A stretch of DNA of 64,000 bases from NCBI GenBank assembly GCA_027491155.1, contig JAIXWR010000046.1:1-64000 (forward strand), written 5' to 3'. The translations under genes and the position numbers were made by a program. This DNA comes from Verrucomicrobiaceae bacterium (GTDB lineage: Bacteria > Verrucomicrobiota > Verrucomicrobiia > Verrucomicrobiales > Akkermansiaceae). Of the stretch, positions 56,641-64,000 are shown one piece after another (the stretch's first letter is position 1; each line of letters opens with the position of its first letter). Under the pieces are notes generated by a model. The model did not search any database and was not told the origin of the DNA. It worked only from the letters and a program-made list of their open reading frames with translations.

Positions 56641-56778
56641 GCGACCCGGCCAGCATGCCCCGGGATCCGGGCCAGCTCAACCCGATTCCCCGTTCCCCGG
56701 CCCGGCACGGGATTTCCCGTTGCATCGCGCAGGATGCCGGTTGAAATCCCCGCCGCGAGACCGCAAGCTCGCCACCCG

Positions 56779-57282
56779 ATGTCCGACCGCCTCCTGATCG
56801 ACCTCCACACCCTGCCGGAAGAAGGCAAAACCTTCAGCGGGGAGCTTCCCGCCGAAATCTTCGACCTTCCCCGCCACGATCCCCAGCCGGTCGGCCCCCT
56901 GGCCTACGACCTCGGCGTCCAGCGTTTCGGCTCGGAATTGCTGCTCACCGGCACCCTCTCGGCGGCCTTCGAGTTCACCTGCGTGCGGACCCTCCACCCC
57001 TTCGTGAAAACCATCCGGGTCGACCCCGTGAACATCTCCCTGGAGATTGAGCAGGAGGGAGTCGTGGACGCCACCGATGCCCTCCGGGAGGAGATCCTGA
57101 TCGAGTTTCCCGAATACCCGCGCTGCGAGGAGGCCGACGAACCGATGCACTGCGAGATCGATCCCCGCTATTTGGCAGTGGACAAACCCTCCGGCGACAC
57201 GCTAGACACCCGCCCCCGCGCGCAGGGCGACGACCGCTGGTCGGCTCTCGATGCGCTGGATAACCTCGATTCCGAACGCTAA
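56779..57282 (+). CDS. YceD/DUF177 family protein
   Basis: A 167-residue protein preceding rpmF, the classical position of yceD (DUF177), implicated in 23S rRNA or ribosome metabolism. The family core ELLLTGTLSAAFEFTCVRTLHPF (split here: strand then C...TLHPF) and acidic middle are present; a further Cys pair (CEEADEPMHC) may bind zinc. The 12-base gap to rpmF indicates one operon. The start is the ATG after a C-rich leader. Confidence 0.85.
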   Translation: MSDRLLIDLHTLPEEGKTFSGELPAEIFDLPRHDPQPVGPLAYDLGVQRFGSELLLTGTLSAAFEFTCVRTLHPFVKTIRVDPVNISLEIEQEGVVDATDALREEILIEFPEYPRCEEADEPMHCEIDPRYLAVDKPSGDTLDTRPRAQGDDRWSALDALDNLDSER

Positions 57283-57294
57283 CTTCCTACCGTC

Positions 57295-57477
57295 ATGGCC
57301 GTACCAAAGCGCCGTCAGTCCAAGAGCCGGCAAAAGATGCGCCGCGGCGCCAACCGCTGGCGCGCACCGATTTTCAAGTCCTGCTCCGAGTGCGGCAGCC
57401 GGGTGCCTTCGCACATCGCCTGCCCGTCCTGCGGCTACTACGCCGGCCGCAAGGTGCTCGAAGTCGATGCGCTCTGA
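57295..57477 (+). CDS. rpmF: 50S ribosomal protein L32
   Basis: A 60-residue L32 with N-terminal AVPKRRQSKSRQKMRRG and a zinc ribbon C...C (CSEC, CPSC), the zinc-binding form. Located between yceD and plsX, the widespread arrangement joining ribosome and lipid synthesis. Confidence 0.97.
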   Translation: MAVPKRRQSKSRQKMRRGANRWRAPIFKSCSECGSRVPSHIACPSCGYYAGRKVLEVDAL

Positions 57478-57565
57478 AGCGCGTCGCTCCCCTGCTTTCC
57501 AAGTCGCCGCCCCGGTCCGTCCGGCGCGGTGATTTGTTGTATCCGGTCCCCACGATCCTGCCCCG

Positions 57566-58591
57566 ATGAAAGTTGCGCTCGACGCCATGGGAGGCGACCA
57601 CGCCCCCGCCGTGAACATCGGCGGGGCGAAGGAAGCCCTCGAACTCTACCCCTCGATCGAAAAGATCTTCCTGGTCGGCGACGAGGACGCGATCCGGGCG
57701 GAATGCGCGAAGCAGGGGCTCTCCACGTCCCAGCCGCGCATCGCGATCGTCCACGCGCCCGAGACGATCGGCATGGCGGAGCCCGGGGCCAAGTCGGTGC
57801 GCCGCAAGAAGCAGTCGTCGATCAACGTCGCGATGGATCTCGTGAAGGCCGGCGAGGCCGATGCCTTCGTTTCCGCCGGAAACACCGGGGCCGCGGTCGC
57901 TTCCGCCACCATCAAGCTGCGGCTCATCGAGGGCGTCGACCGCGCCGGGATCGCCTCCGGCCTGCCGAACGAACACGGCATCTGCCACCTGCTCGATGCC
58001 GGTGCCAACCCCGAGGCCAAGCCCGAACACCTGCTGGTCTATGCGATCATGGGCAGCGCCTTCGCCCGCCACGTGCTGGGCGTGAAGCATCCCAAGGTCG
58101 GCCTGATGTCGAACGGCGAGGAGGACGAGAAAGGCACCACCTTCACCAAGGAAACCTTCGCCCTGATCAAGGAGTTCGCGGACTCCGGCAAGGCGCCCTT
58201 CGACTTCGTCGGGAACGTGGAAGGCCACGATCTTTTCGAAACCCCGCTCGACGTCGTCCTCTGCGACGGCTTCACCGGCAACGTCGTGCTCAAGTCCTGC
58301 GAGGCCACCGCCAAGGCGATGTTCAAGTGGCTCAAGAAGGAGCTCACCGCCACCCCGGTCCGGATGATCGGCGCGAAGATCGCCAAGGGCGCCTTCGTCG
58401 CGGTGAAGGAGCGCGCCAGCGCCGAATCCTACGGCGGCAGCCCGCTGCTGGGGGTGAACGGCGTGGTGATCATCGCCCACGGCGGCTCAACCGCCGTCGC
58501 CGTGCGCAACGCGATCCGCGTCGGCATGGAAACCGTCGAGCACCGCGTGAACCCGCACATCCTGGAAACCCTGGCCCGGGTGACCGGTTGA
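57566..58591 (+). CDS. plsX: Phosphate acyltransferase PlsX
   Basis: A 341-residue enzyme making acyl-phosphate from acyl-ACP for phospholipid synthesis. N-terminal KVALDAMGGDHAP, SAGNTGA and GNVEGHDLF motifs are typical, and the length is normal. It lies 88 bases after rpmF in the yceD-rpmF-plsX cluster. fabH, often next, is missing; dapA follows after a 123-base gap. Confidence 0.96.
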   Translation: MKVALDAMGGDHAPAVNIGGAKEALELYPSIEKIFLVGDEDAIRAECAKQGLSTSQPRIAIVHAPETIGMAEPGAKSVRRKKQSSINVAMDLVKAGEADAFVSAGNTGAAVASATIKLRLIEGVDRAGIASGLPNEHGICHLLDAGANPEAKPEHLLVYAIMGSAFARHVLGVKHPKVGLMSNGEEDEKGTTFTKETFALIKEFADSGKAPFDFVGNVEGHDLFETPLDVVLCDGFTGNVVLKSCEATAKAMFKWLKKELTATPVRMIGAKIAKGAFVAVKERASAESYGGSPLLGVNGVVIIAHGGSTAVAVRNAIRVGMETVEHRVNPHILETLARVTG

Positions 58592-58714
58592 GGTTGGCAA
58601 CGGCGACCGCACCGGAAAAGTCACCGGTGAGACTTTGCGACTGGCCTGATTTTCCGTGGCGAAACCGCCATCAGGGGTTGAAGAGCGGCGCGGGATGTTC
58701 ATCCTCCGCCCGCC

Positions 58715-59599
58715 ATGACGTTCCGAGGCACCTATACCGCGCTCATTACCCCTTTCATCGACGACCGAATCGACGCGGCCGCCTTCAAAGCCCTGATCGA
58801 GCGCCAGATCGCCGCCGGCATCACCGGCATCGTCCCCGTCGGCACCACCGGCGAATCGCCGACGCTCGACATGGACGAGCACATCGAGGTCATCCGCCTC
58901 GCCGTGGAATTCGCCGCCGGCCGCTGCCAGGTCCTCGCCGGAACCGGCGCGAACGCCACCAAGGAGGCCATCGAACTCACCCAGGCGGCGGAAAAGCTCG
59001 GCGCGACCGGCACGCTTCAAGTCTGCCCTTACTACAACAAGCCGTCCCAGGAGGGCCTCTACCGCCACTTCCGGATCATCGCGGAAAACACCTCGCTGCC
59101 CGTCATGCTTTACAGCGTGCCCGGCCGCAGCGGGATCGAGATCGGAGTCGAGACCACCGCCCGCCTCGCCGCCGATTGCCCGAACGTCGTGGCCATCAAG
59201 GAAGCCGGCGGCTCGGTCGAGCGCGTCAACCAGCTCTTCCAAGCCGTCCCCGCGGATTTCGCCATCCTTTCCGGCGACGATCCCCTCACCCTGCCCTTCA
59301 TGGCCTGCGGTGCGGTCGGACTCGTGTCGGTCGCCTCGAACCTCGTGCCGGAAGTCCTCGTCAAGCTCGTCCAGACCTGCCTCGACGGCGACTTCACCGG
59401 CGCCCTGGCCCAGCAGAAGCAGTTCTACCCGCTGTTCCGCGGCCTGATGTCGCTCGACGTGAATCCCGTGCCGATCAAGACCGCCGTCGCCCTGCAAGGC
59501 CACTGCAACGAGGAGCTTCGGCTGCCCTTGGCCCCGCTCACCGATGCGGCGAAGAGCCAGTTGGTCGCCCTGCTGAAGGAGTTCGGATTGCTCGCCTGA
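58715..59599 (+). CDS. dapA: 4-hydroxy-tetrahydrodipicolinate synthase
   Basis: A 294-residue TIM-barrel lyase condensing pyruvate with aspartate semialdehyde, first step of the lysine/diaminopimelate branch. Motifs GTTGESPTL, YYNKPSQEGLYRHF (catalytic Tyr region), and the Schiff-base lysine in VAIKEAGGS are present. Length is normal. dapB follows, giving the two consecutive enzymes of the pathway. Confidence 0.96.
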   Translation: MTFRGTYTALITPFIDDRIDAAAFKALIERQIAAGITGIVPVGTTGESPTLDMDEHIEVIRLAVEFAAGRCQVLAGTGANATKEAIELTQAAEKLGATGTLQVCPYYNKPSQEGLYRHFRIIAENTSLPVMLYSVPGRSGIEIGVETTARLAADCPNVVAIKEAGGSVERVNQLFQAVPADFAILSGDDPLTLPFMACGAVGLVSVASNLVPEVLVKLVQTCLDGDFTGALAQQKQFYPLFRGLMSLDVNPVPIKTAVALQGHCNEELRLPLAPLTDAAKSQLVALLKEFGLLA

Positions 59600-59652
59600 A
59601 GCTTCACGAATCCTGCCTGAACGGCAATTACAGGCCCTGATACAACTTCCCT

Positions 59653-60390
59653 ATGATCCAACTCCTCGTCACCGGCAAGTCCGGCCGCATGGGCCAATCC
59701 GTCATCCAGGCGGCCGGCCAGGAACCCGCCGTGCTGGTCTCCGCCACCCACGATGCCGGCGAAAACCTCGCCGCCGCGATCGCCCAGGCGGACACCGTCA
59801 TCGACTTCACCATCCACAAGTTCACCCGCGAGTTGCTCGATGCCGCGCTGAAGAACGGCACCCGCCTGGTGATCGGCACCACCGGCCACACCGATGAAGA
59901 GCGCGCCGCGATCCGCGAAGCCGCGAAGACGCTGCCCATCGTTTACGCGCCGAACTTTTCGGTCGGCGTCAACACCCTCTTCTGGCTGACCCGCAAGGCC
60001 GCCCAGATCCTCAGCCAGGACCGCTTCGACATCGAGGTGACGGAAATGCACCACCGCCACAAGATCGACGCCCCCTCCGGCACCGCCCGCCGCCTGCTGG
60101 AAATCCTCAACGAGGAAACCGGCACGAGTTACGAAGACGATATCGCCCACGGCCGCTTCGGCAACGTCGGCCCCCGCCCGCCCCGCGAAATCGGCATGCA
60201 CACCCTGCGCGGCGGCGACGTCGTCGGCGACCACACCGTGATGTTCGCGGCCGATGGCGAACGCGTCGAACTCACCCACAAGGCCAGCTCCCGCATGACC
60301 TTCGCCGCCGGCGCCGTCCGCGCCGCGGTCTGGCTCTACGACAAGCCCGCGGGTCTCTACGACATGCAGGACGTGCTGGGGCTGAAGTAG
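59653..60390 (+). CDS. dapB: 4-hydroxy-tetrahydrodipicolinate reductase
   Basis: A 245-residue NAD(P)H reductase acting directly after DapA. N-terminal GKSGRMGQ is the nucleotide loop (a short first strand), GTTGHT and EMHHRHKIDAPSGTA are the catalytic signatures. The gap to dapA is 53 bases, to folK 21. Output feeds peptidoglycan. Confidence 0.96.
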   Translation: MIQLLVTGKSGRMGQSVIQAAGQEPAVLVSATHDAGENLAAAIAQADTVIDFTIHKFTRELLDAALKNGTRLVIGTTGHTDEERAAIREAAKTLPIVYAPNFSVGVNTLFWLTRKAAQILSQDRFDIEVTEMHHRHKIDAPSGTARRLLEILNEETGTSYEDDIAHGRFGNVGPRPPREIGMHTLRGGDVVGDHTVMFAADGERVELTHKASSRMTFAAGAVRAAVWLYDKPAGLYDMQDVLGLK

Positions 60391-60411
60391 CCCCAAGACG
60401 CACGACTTGAA

Positions 60412-60966
60412 ATGCCCGACAGGCTCCCCACCTCCAGCCTTGTGTCTTCCGTTTCCAAGTCTTGCGTCTCCGCCGGCATCGCCCTCGGCTCCAATCTCGG
60501 CAACCGCCTCCGCCACCTGCAGGACGCACGCGACCTGCTGCGCGGCATCGCCGGGCCCGGCACCCTTCTCCAGGCACCCGTCTATCAGACCGAACCGGTC
60601 GCCTGCCCGCCGGACTCGCCGGATTTTTACAACACCGTGATCGAGATCGGCTTCACCGGCAGCGCCCACGACCTGCTCGATGCCACCCAGGCGATCGAGT
60701 TCCGGCTCGGCCGGGTGGCGGTGCCGGAACGGAACGCCCCGCGGGTGATCGATGTCGACATTCTCTACTTCGGCGACCAGCGGATCGAAGGCGAACTGCT
60801 CGATCTCCCCCACCCGCGCCTGACCTCGCGCCGCTTCGTGCTCCAGCCGCTGGCCGATATCCGGCCCGATCTCATTCTTCCCGGCGATCAGGTTTCGATT
60901 GCCGAACACCTCCGCCACTTGGATTCTCGGGAGCCGCCGCTCGTCACCGTGCAAGCGGTCTGGTAA
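60412..60966 (+). CDS. folK: HPPK (2-amino-4-hydroxy-6-hydroxymethyldihydropteridine diphosphokinase)
   Basis: A 184-residue pyrophosphokinase in folate synthesis. IALGSNLGNRLRHL is the family's start; about 23 extra residues before it are low-confidence and overlap CTTGCGTC-type repeats, so translation may begin at GTG 60442 instead of ATG 60412. Core motifs YQTEPV and VIDVDILYFG are present. Follows dapB closely and precedes panB by 13 bases. Confidence 0.92.
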   Translation: MPDRLPTSSLVSSVSKSCVSAGIALGSNLGNRLRHLQDARDLLRGIAGPGTLLQAPVYQTEPVACPPDSPDFYNTVIEIGFTGSAHDLLDATQAIEFRLGRVAVPERNAPRVIDVDILYFGDQRIEGELLDLPHPRLTSRRFVLQPLADIRPDLILPGDQVSIAEHLRHLDSREPPLVTVQAVW

Positions 60967-60979
60967 TCCCATCCTCCGC

Positions 60980-61750
60980 GTGACTGGACCCGAAAAAGCC
61001 GCCGCCATCGCCGCCCGGAAGCAAACCGGCCCGCCGGTGTCGATGCTGACCGCCTACGATTACCCGACGGCCCGGCTTTTCGACGAGGCCGGGATCGACG
61101 CCCTGCTGGTCGGCGACTCGCTCGGCATGGTCGTCCTCGGCTACCCGGACACCACCCACGTCACGCTGGACCAGATGATCCACCACGTCGCCGCCGTCGC
61201 CCGTGCCCAGCCGCGCGCCCTGGTGATCGGCGACCTGTCGATCGGCACCTATCCCGACCCCGCCACCGCGCTCGCCAACGCCCGCCGGCTCGTCTCCGCC
61301 GGGGCCGATGCCGTGAAGCTGGAAGGCGGCGTCCGCCAGGCGGAGAAGGTCCGCGCCATCGTCCAGGCCGGGATCCCCGTCTGCGGCCACCTCGGCATGC
61401 TGCCCCAGCGGGTGCTCGAAGAAGGCGGCTACAAGAAGAAGGGCAAGACCCCGGAACAAAGCGCCGCCCTGCTGGAAGGAGCCCGCGCCCTGGTCGAGGC
61501 CGGCGTGTTCGCGATCGTGCTCGAAAGCGTCATCCCCGCCACCGCCGCCTGGCTGACCGCCCAGATCCCGGTGCCGACCATCGGTATCGGCTGCGGCGAA
61601 GGCACCTGCGACGGCGAAGTCGCGGTCGCCACCGACCTGCTCGGCAGCTACCCTTGGTTCGTCCCGCCTTTCGCCAAACCGGAAGCCCGCCTCGCCCCGC
61701 AAATCACCGCCGCGGCTTCGGCCTACGTCCGGCGCGTCACGTCCCGATGA
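60980..61750 (+). CDS. panB: 3-methyl-2-oxobutanoate hydroxymethyltransferase
   Basis: A 256-residue TIM-barrel enzyme transferring a hydroxymethyl group from 5,10-CH2-THF to ketoisovalerate in pantothenate synthesis. MLTAYDYPTARL, VGDSLGMVVLGY, GDLSIGTY and VKLEGG are signatures. GTG start at 60980, 13 bases after folK. Its folate cofactor links it to folK, thyA and folA in the same run. Confidence 0.95.
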   Translation: MTGPEKAAAIAARKQTGPPVSMLTAYDYPTARLFDEAGIDALLVGDSLGMVVLGYPDTTHVTLDQMIHHVAAVARAQPRALVIGDLSIGTYPDPATALANARRLVSAGADAVKLEGGVRQAEKVRAIVQAGIPVCGHLGMLPQRVLEEGGYKKKGKTPEQSAALLEGARALVEAGVFAIVLESVIPATAAWLTAQIPVPTIGIGCGEGTCDGEVAVATDLLGSYPWFVPPFAKPEARLAPQITAAASAYVRRVTSR

Positions 61751-61770
61751 TTCGAGCGAAGTTCATCGTT

Positions 61771-61798
61771 GGCACTTGGAACTTCTCACTTGGAACTT
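61771..61798. repeat. Perfect four-unit heptamer repeat
   Basis: GGCACTT, GGAACTT, CTCACTT, GGAACTT: four 7-base units in perfect register between panB and the release-factor-like gene. This is the reverse complement of the AAGTTCC/AAGTGCC family at 3701 and 26273. Confidence 0.92.
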
Positions 61799-61804
61799 CA
61801 CGCC

Positions 61805-62209
61805 ATGGTCAGCCCCGAAAAACAAGCCGCCCTCGATTCCCGGATGGCAAAGCTGCGCATCGCGGACGACGACCTCGTGGAGAAGTTCGTGCTCGGCTCC
61901 GGCTCCGGCGGCCAGAAGATCAACAAGACCTCGTCCTGCGTTTACCTCAAGCACCTGCCGAGCGGCCTGGAGGTGAAGTGCCAAGCCCACCGCTCGCGGG
62001 AAATGAACCGCTTCCAGGCCCGCGAGGAGCTTTGCGACCGGCTCGAAGGAATCCGCCGCGACCTGGCACAGGCGAAGATCGACGAAGTCGAAAAACTGCG
62101 CCGCCAGAACCGCCCGCTTTCACGGCGCTCGAAGCAGCGCTCCGTCGCCGACAAGCGGAAGACCTCCCAGAAGAAATCCCTCCGCCGCTCGCCGCGCGGC
62201 GATGATTGA
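61805..62209 (+). CDS. GGQ-motif release-factor-like protein
   Basis: A 134-residue protein consisting of only the RF-1 catalytic domain: GSGSGGQKINKTSS (GGQ at 35-37) and a basic C-terminal tail (KRKTSQKKSLRRSPRG). It lacks codon-recognition domains, as in ArfB/YaeJ and mitochondrial C12orf65 (MTRFR). Such proteins hydrolyse peptidyl-tRNA on stalled ribosomes. The basic tail would sit in the mRNA channel. ATG at 61805 just after heptamer repeats. Confidence 0.87.
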   Translation: MVSPEKQAALDSRMAKLRIADDDLVEKFVLGSGSGGQKINKTSSCVYLKHLPSGLEVKCQAHRSREMNRFQAREELCDRLEGIRRDLAQAKIDEVEKLRRQNRPLSRRSKQRSVADKRKTSQKKSLRRSPRGDD

Positions 62210-62227
62210 ACTCCTTTTTCCTCCGCC

Positions 62228-63037
62228 ATGAAAACCTACCACGACCTCCTGCGCGACGTGCTCCGGAACGGCGAGTCCCGCGCCGACCGCACCGGCACCG
62301 GCACGCTCTCGGTCTTCGGCCGCCAGGTCCGCTACGACCTCCGCGAGGGCTTCCCCTGCCTCACCACCAAGAAGCTCCACCTCCGCTCGATCATCCACGA
62401 GTTGCTCTGGTTCCTCAAAGGCGAGACCAACATCGCCTACCTCAAGGAGAACGGCGTCCGCATCTGGGACGAGTGGGCCGATGAAAGCGGCGAGCTCGGC
62501 CCGGTCTACGGCCGCCAGTGGCGCTCCTTCCCCGCGCCCGACGGCCGGACCGTCGACCAGATCGCCGAGCTGGTCCACGGCCTCAAGGGCAACCCGCATT
62601 CGCGCCGCCATCTCGTCGTCGCGTGGAATCCCGGCGAGGTCAACCGCATGGCCCTGCCGCCCTGCCACTGCCTGTTCCAGTTCTTCGTCCACGACCCGGA
62701 TTCCGAGCGCCCCGGCCTCTCCTGCCAGCTCTACCAGCGTTCGGCCGACCTCTTCCTCGGCGTCCCCTTCAACATCGCCTCCTACGCCCTGCTCACCCTC
62801 ATGCTCGCCCAAGTCTGCGGCTACGAGGCCCGCGAGTTCATCCACACCTTCGGCGACCTCCACCTCTACAAGAACCACCTCGACCAGGCCAACGAGCAGC
62901 TCGCCCGTGAGCCGAGGCCGCTGCCGACGATGTGGATCAATCCCGCCGTGACCAACATCGACGGCTTCACCTTCGACGACTTCCGTCTCGAAAACTACGA
63001 TCCCCACCCCCACATCAAGGCCGACGTTTCGGTCTAA
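62228..63037 (+). CDS. thyA: Thymidylate synthase
   Basis: A 269-residue enzyme methylating dUMP to dTMP with 5,10-CH2-[14 protein letters not shown], the catalytic Cys146 in PPCHCLFQF and the substrate site [16 protein letters not shown] are present. Length close to E. coli (264). folA, which regenerates the folate it oxidises, lies two genes downstream. Confidence 0.97.
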   Translation: MKTYHDLLRDVLRNGESRADRTGTGTLSVFGRQVRYDLREGFPCLTTKKLHLRSIIHELLWFLKGETNIAYLKENGVRIWDEWADESGELGPVYGRQWRSFPAPDGRTVDQIAELVHGLKGNPHSRRHLVVAWNPGEVNRMALPPCHCLFQFFVHDPDSERPGLSCQLYQRSADLFLGVPFNIASYALLTLMLAQVCGYEAREFIHTFGDLHLYKNHLDQANEQLAREPRPLPTMWINPAVTNIDGFTFDDFRLENYDPHPHIKADVSV

Positions 63038-63041
63038 GGGC

Positions 63042-63398
63042 ATGCTCCGCTTCGAACACCGCCAGGAAAAGCCGATCAGCACCCGGGATTTCATCCTGCG
63101 GATGCTCCGCTCGGCCGCGATCGCGGTCGTCGTGACCGGCATCGCCCTGTTGATCGGGATCGCCGGCTACCATTGGATCGGCGGCCTCGGCTGGACGGAC
63201 GCGTTTCTCAACGCCTCGATGATCCTCGGCGGCATGGGGCCGGTCGATCCGATGCAGGGAACCCCCGCGAAGATCTTCGCCGGCTGCTACGCCCTGTTTT
63301 CAGGACTGGTCTTCATCGGCCTGGCGGGTTTCTTCATCGCTCCAATCGCCCACCGCGTGCTCCATCGCTTCCACTACATCGACGACCGAGATTCATGA
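63042..63398 (+). CDS. Small two-TM membrane protein between thyA and folA
   Basis: A 118-residue protein with two hydrophobic segments (about 23-47 and 80-104) separated by a loop with NASMILGGMGPVDP. The layout resembles small two-TM ion-channel pore proteins, but no selectivity-filter motif is clear. Starts 4 bases after thyA; its stop overlaps the folA start (ATGA), so it is translationally coupled to folA. Function unknown. Confidence 0.7.
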   Translation: MLRFEHRQEKPISTRDFILRMLRSAAIAVVVTGIALLIGIAGYHWIGGLGWTDAFLNASMILGGMGPVDPMQGTPAKIFAGCYALFSGLVFIGLAGFFIAPIAHRVLHRFHYIDDRDS

Positions 63399-63850
63399 CC
63401 CGCCTGATCGCCATCGTTGCCATGACCCCGGATCGCGTGATCGGCCGCGACGGGACCCTTCCCTGGCACCTGCCGGAGGACCTCGCCTTCTTCAAGCGCA
63501 CCACTTCCGGCCATCCGATCGTGATGGGCCGCAAGACCTACGAATCGATCGGCCGCCCGCTGCCGAAGCGCCGCAACCTCGTGCTCACCCGCGATCCCGC
63601 CTGGCGGGCCGACGGTGTCGAAGTGATCCACTCGCCGGACCAGTTGCCCGCGACCGACGGCCCGGTCTTCATCATCGGCGGCGCGGAGATTTACGCCGCC
63701 TTCCTCGACAAGCTCGACGAATTGCTGGTATCCCGCGTCCACGAATCGCACCCCGGGGACACCCGCTTCCCGGAGTTCGAGCACCTCTTCCCCGCTCCCG
63801 TCGTCGTGGAAAGCCACGACGCCTTCCAAGTCCTCCGCTACACCCGCTGA
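63395..63850 (+). CDS. folA: Dihydrofolate reductase
   Basis: A 151-residue DHFR: IAIVAMTPDRVIGRDGTLPWHLPEDLAFFK region at the N-terminus (split as VIGRDG and LPWHLPED), GRKTYESIGRPLP, and FIIGGAEIYA for NADPH. The catalytic acid is E/D in PEDLAFF. Reduces dihydrofolate produced by thyA. Coupled by ATGA to the upstream small membrane gene. Confidence 0.95.
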   Translation: MTRLIAIVAMTPDRVIGRDGTLPWHLPEDLAFFKRTTSGHPIVMGRKTYESIGRPLPKRRNLVLTRDPAWRADGVEVIHSPDQLPATDGPVFIIGGAEIYAAFLDKLDELLVSRVHESHPGDTRFPEFEHLFPAPVVVESHDAFQVLRYTR

Positions 63851-63864
63851 ACCGCATTCCCGCC

Positions 63865-64000
63865 ATGGCCCAGACATTCGAAATCGAAGGAACCCTCAAG
63901 CTGCTCTACGACACCCAGACCTTCGCCAGCGGCTTCGCCAAGCGCGAGTTCGTCGTCGAGGTGCCCGATGGCAAATACCCGCAGCTCATCAAGTTCGAGT
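63865..64000 (+). CDS. DUF3127 family protein (truncated by window edge)
   Basis: The first 45 residues (FEIEGTLKLL..., FAKREFVVEV, GKYPQLIKFE) match the N-terminal beta strands of DUF3127, an OB-like single-domain family that may bind nucleic acid. The rest lies outside the window. Starts 14 bases after folA. Confidence 0.75.
   Translation, partial: MAQTFEIEGTLKLLYDTQTFASGFAKREFVVEVPDGKYPQLIKFE

Overview
The window reads as a chromosomal segment of a high-GC, Gram-negative member of the Verrucomicrobiota, probably near the Luteolibacter/Haloferula group. This is inferred from gene content and style: LPS export genes (lptD, lptG), a large autotransporter-type beta-strand-repeat protein, a DUF1080 protein, many short ATGA gene overlaps, weak or absent Shine-Dalgarno sequences, and intergenic tandem heptamer repeats. 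No rRNA, tRNA, CRISPR array, phage gene or transposase was found.

Layout. 0-24 kb: a 10-bp tandem array, a TIGR01777 epimerase, lptD, a nitroreductase, a FAD-dependent halogenase-like protein, a 1490-residue surface repeat protein, a Tat-exported M15-type peptidase, lptG-sulP, a serine hydrolase/SGNH esterase pair, a polyamine-synthase-like methyltransferase, two tandem zinc-ribbon paralogues, a Wzz-like membrane protein, a secreted protein of unknown role and a Ski2-type helicase. 24-33 kb: dnaX-ebfC, an EEP-family phosphatase, polX, and the pentose-phosphate pair zwf-opcA. 33-43 kb: thiC under a TPP riboswitch with an intrinsic terminator, followed by an accessory zone. That zone holds a PIN toxin/antitoxin pair, two broken copies of the thiC 3' end, a large SNF2 helicase, a nucleotidyltransferase module overlapping a small upstream gene, a long inverted-repeat element and an AT-rich patch with two orphan genes.

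43-56 kb: a predicted metalloprotease with a VHL-like beta domain, a DUF1080 protein, an old-yellow-enzyme reductase, a metallo-beta-lactamase hydrolase, then a tightly coupled six-gene envelope operon (47482-56004). The operon encodes a DUF4175-like three-TM coiled-coil protein, a small secreted helical protein, a secreted alpha/alpha-toroid protein and three paralogous secreted beta-rich proteins. 56-64 kb: housekeeping genes aat, yceD-rpmF-plsX, dapA-dapB-folK-panB, a GGQ release-factor-like protein, thyA, a small membrane protein and folA, ending in a truncated DUF3127 gene.

The two best candidates for something undescribed are the six-gene envelope operon, whose last three genes are diverged copies of one architecture, and the thiC 3' end. 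Pieces of the thiC end recur next to two toxin-antitoxin-like modules, as if it were an insertion hotspot. Intergenic heptamer repeats, one of them a long inverted repeat between zwf and opcA, are a further unexplained layer.
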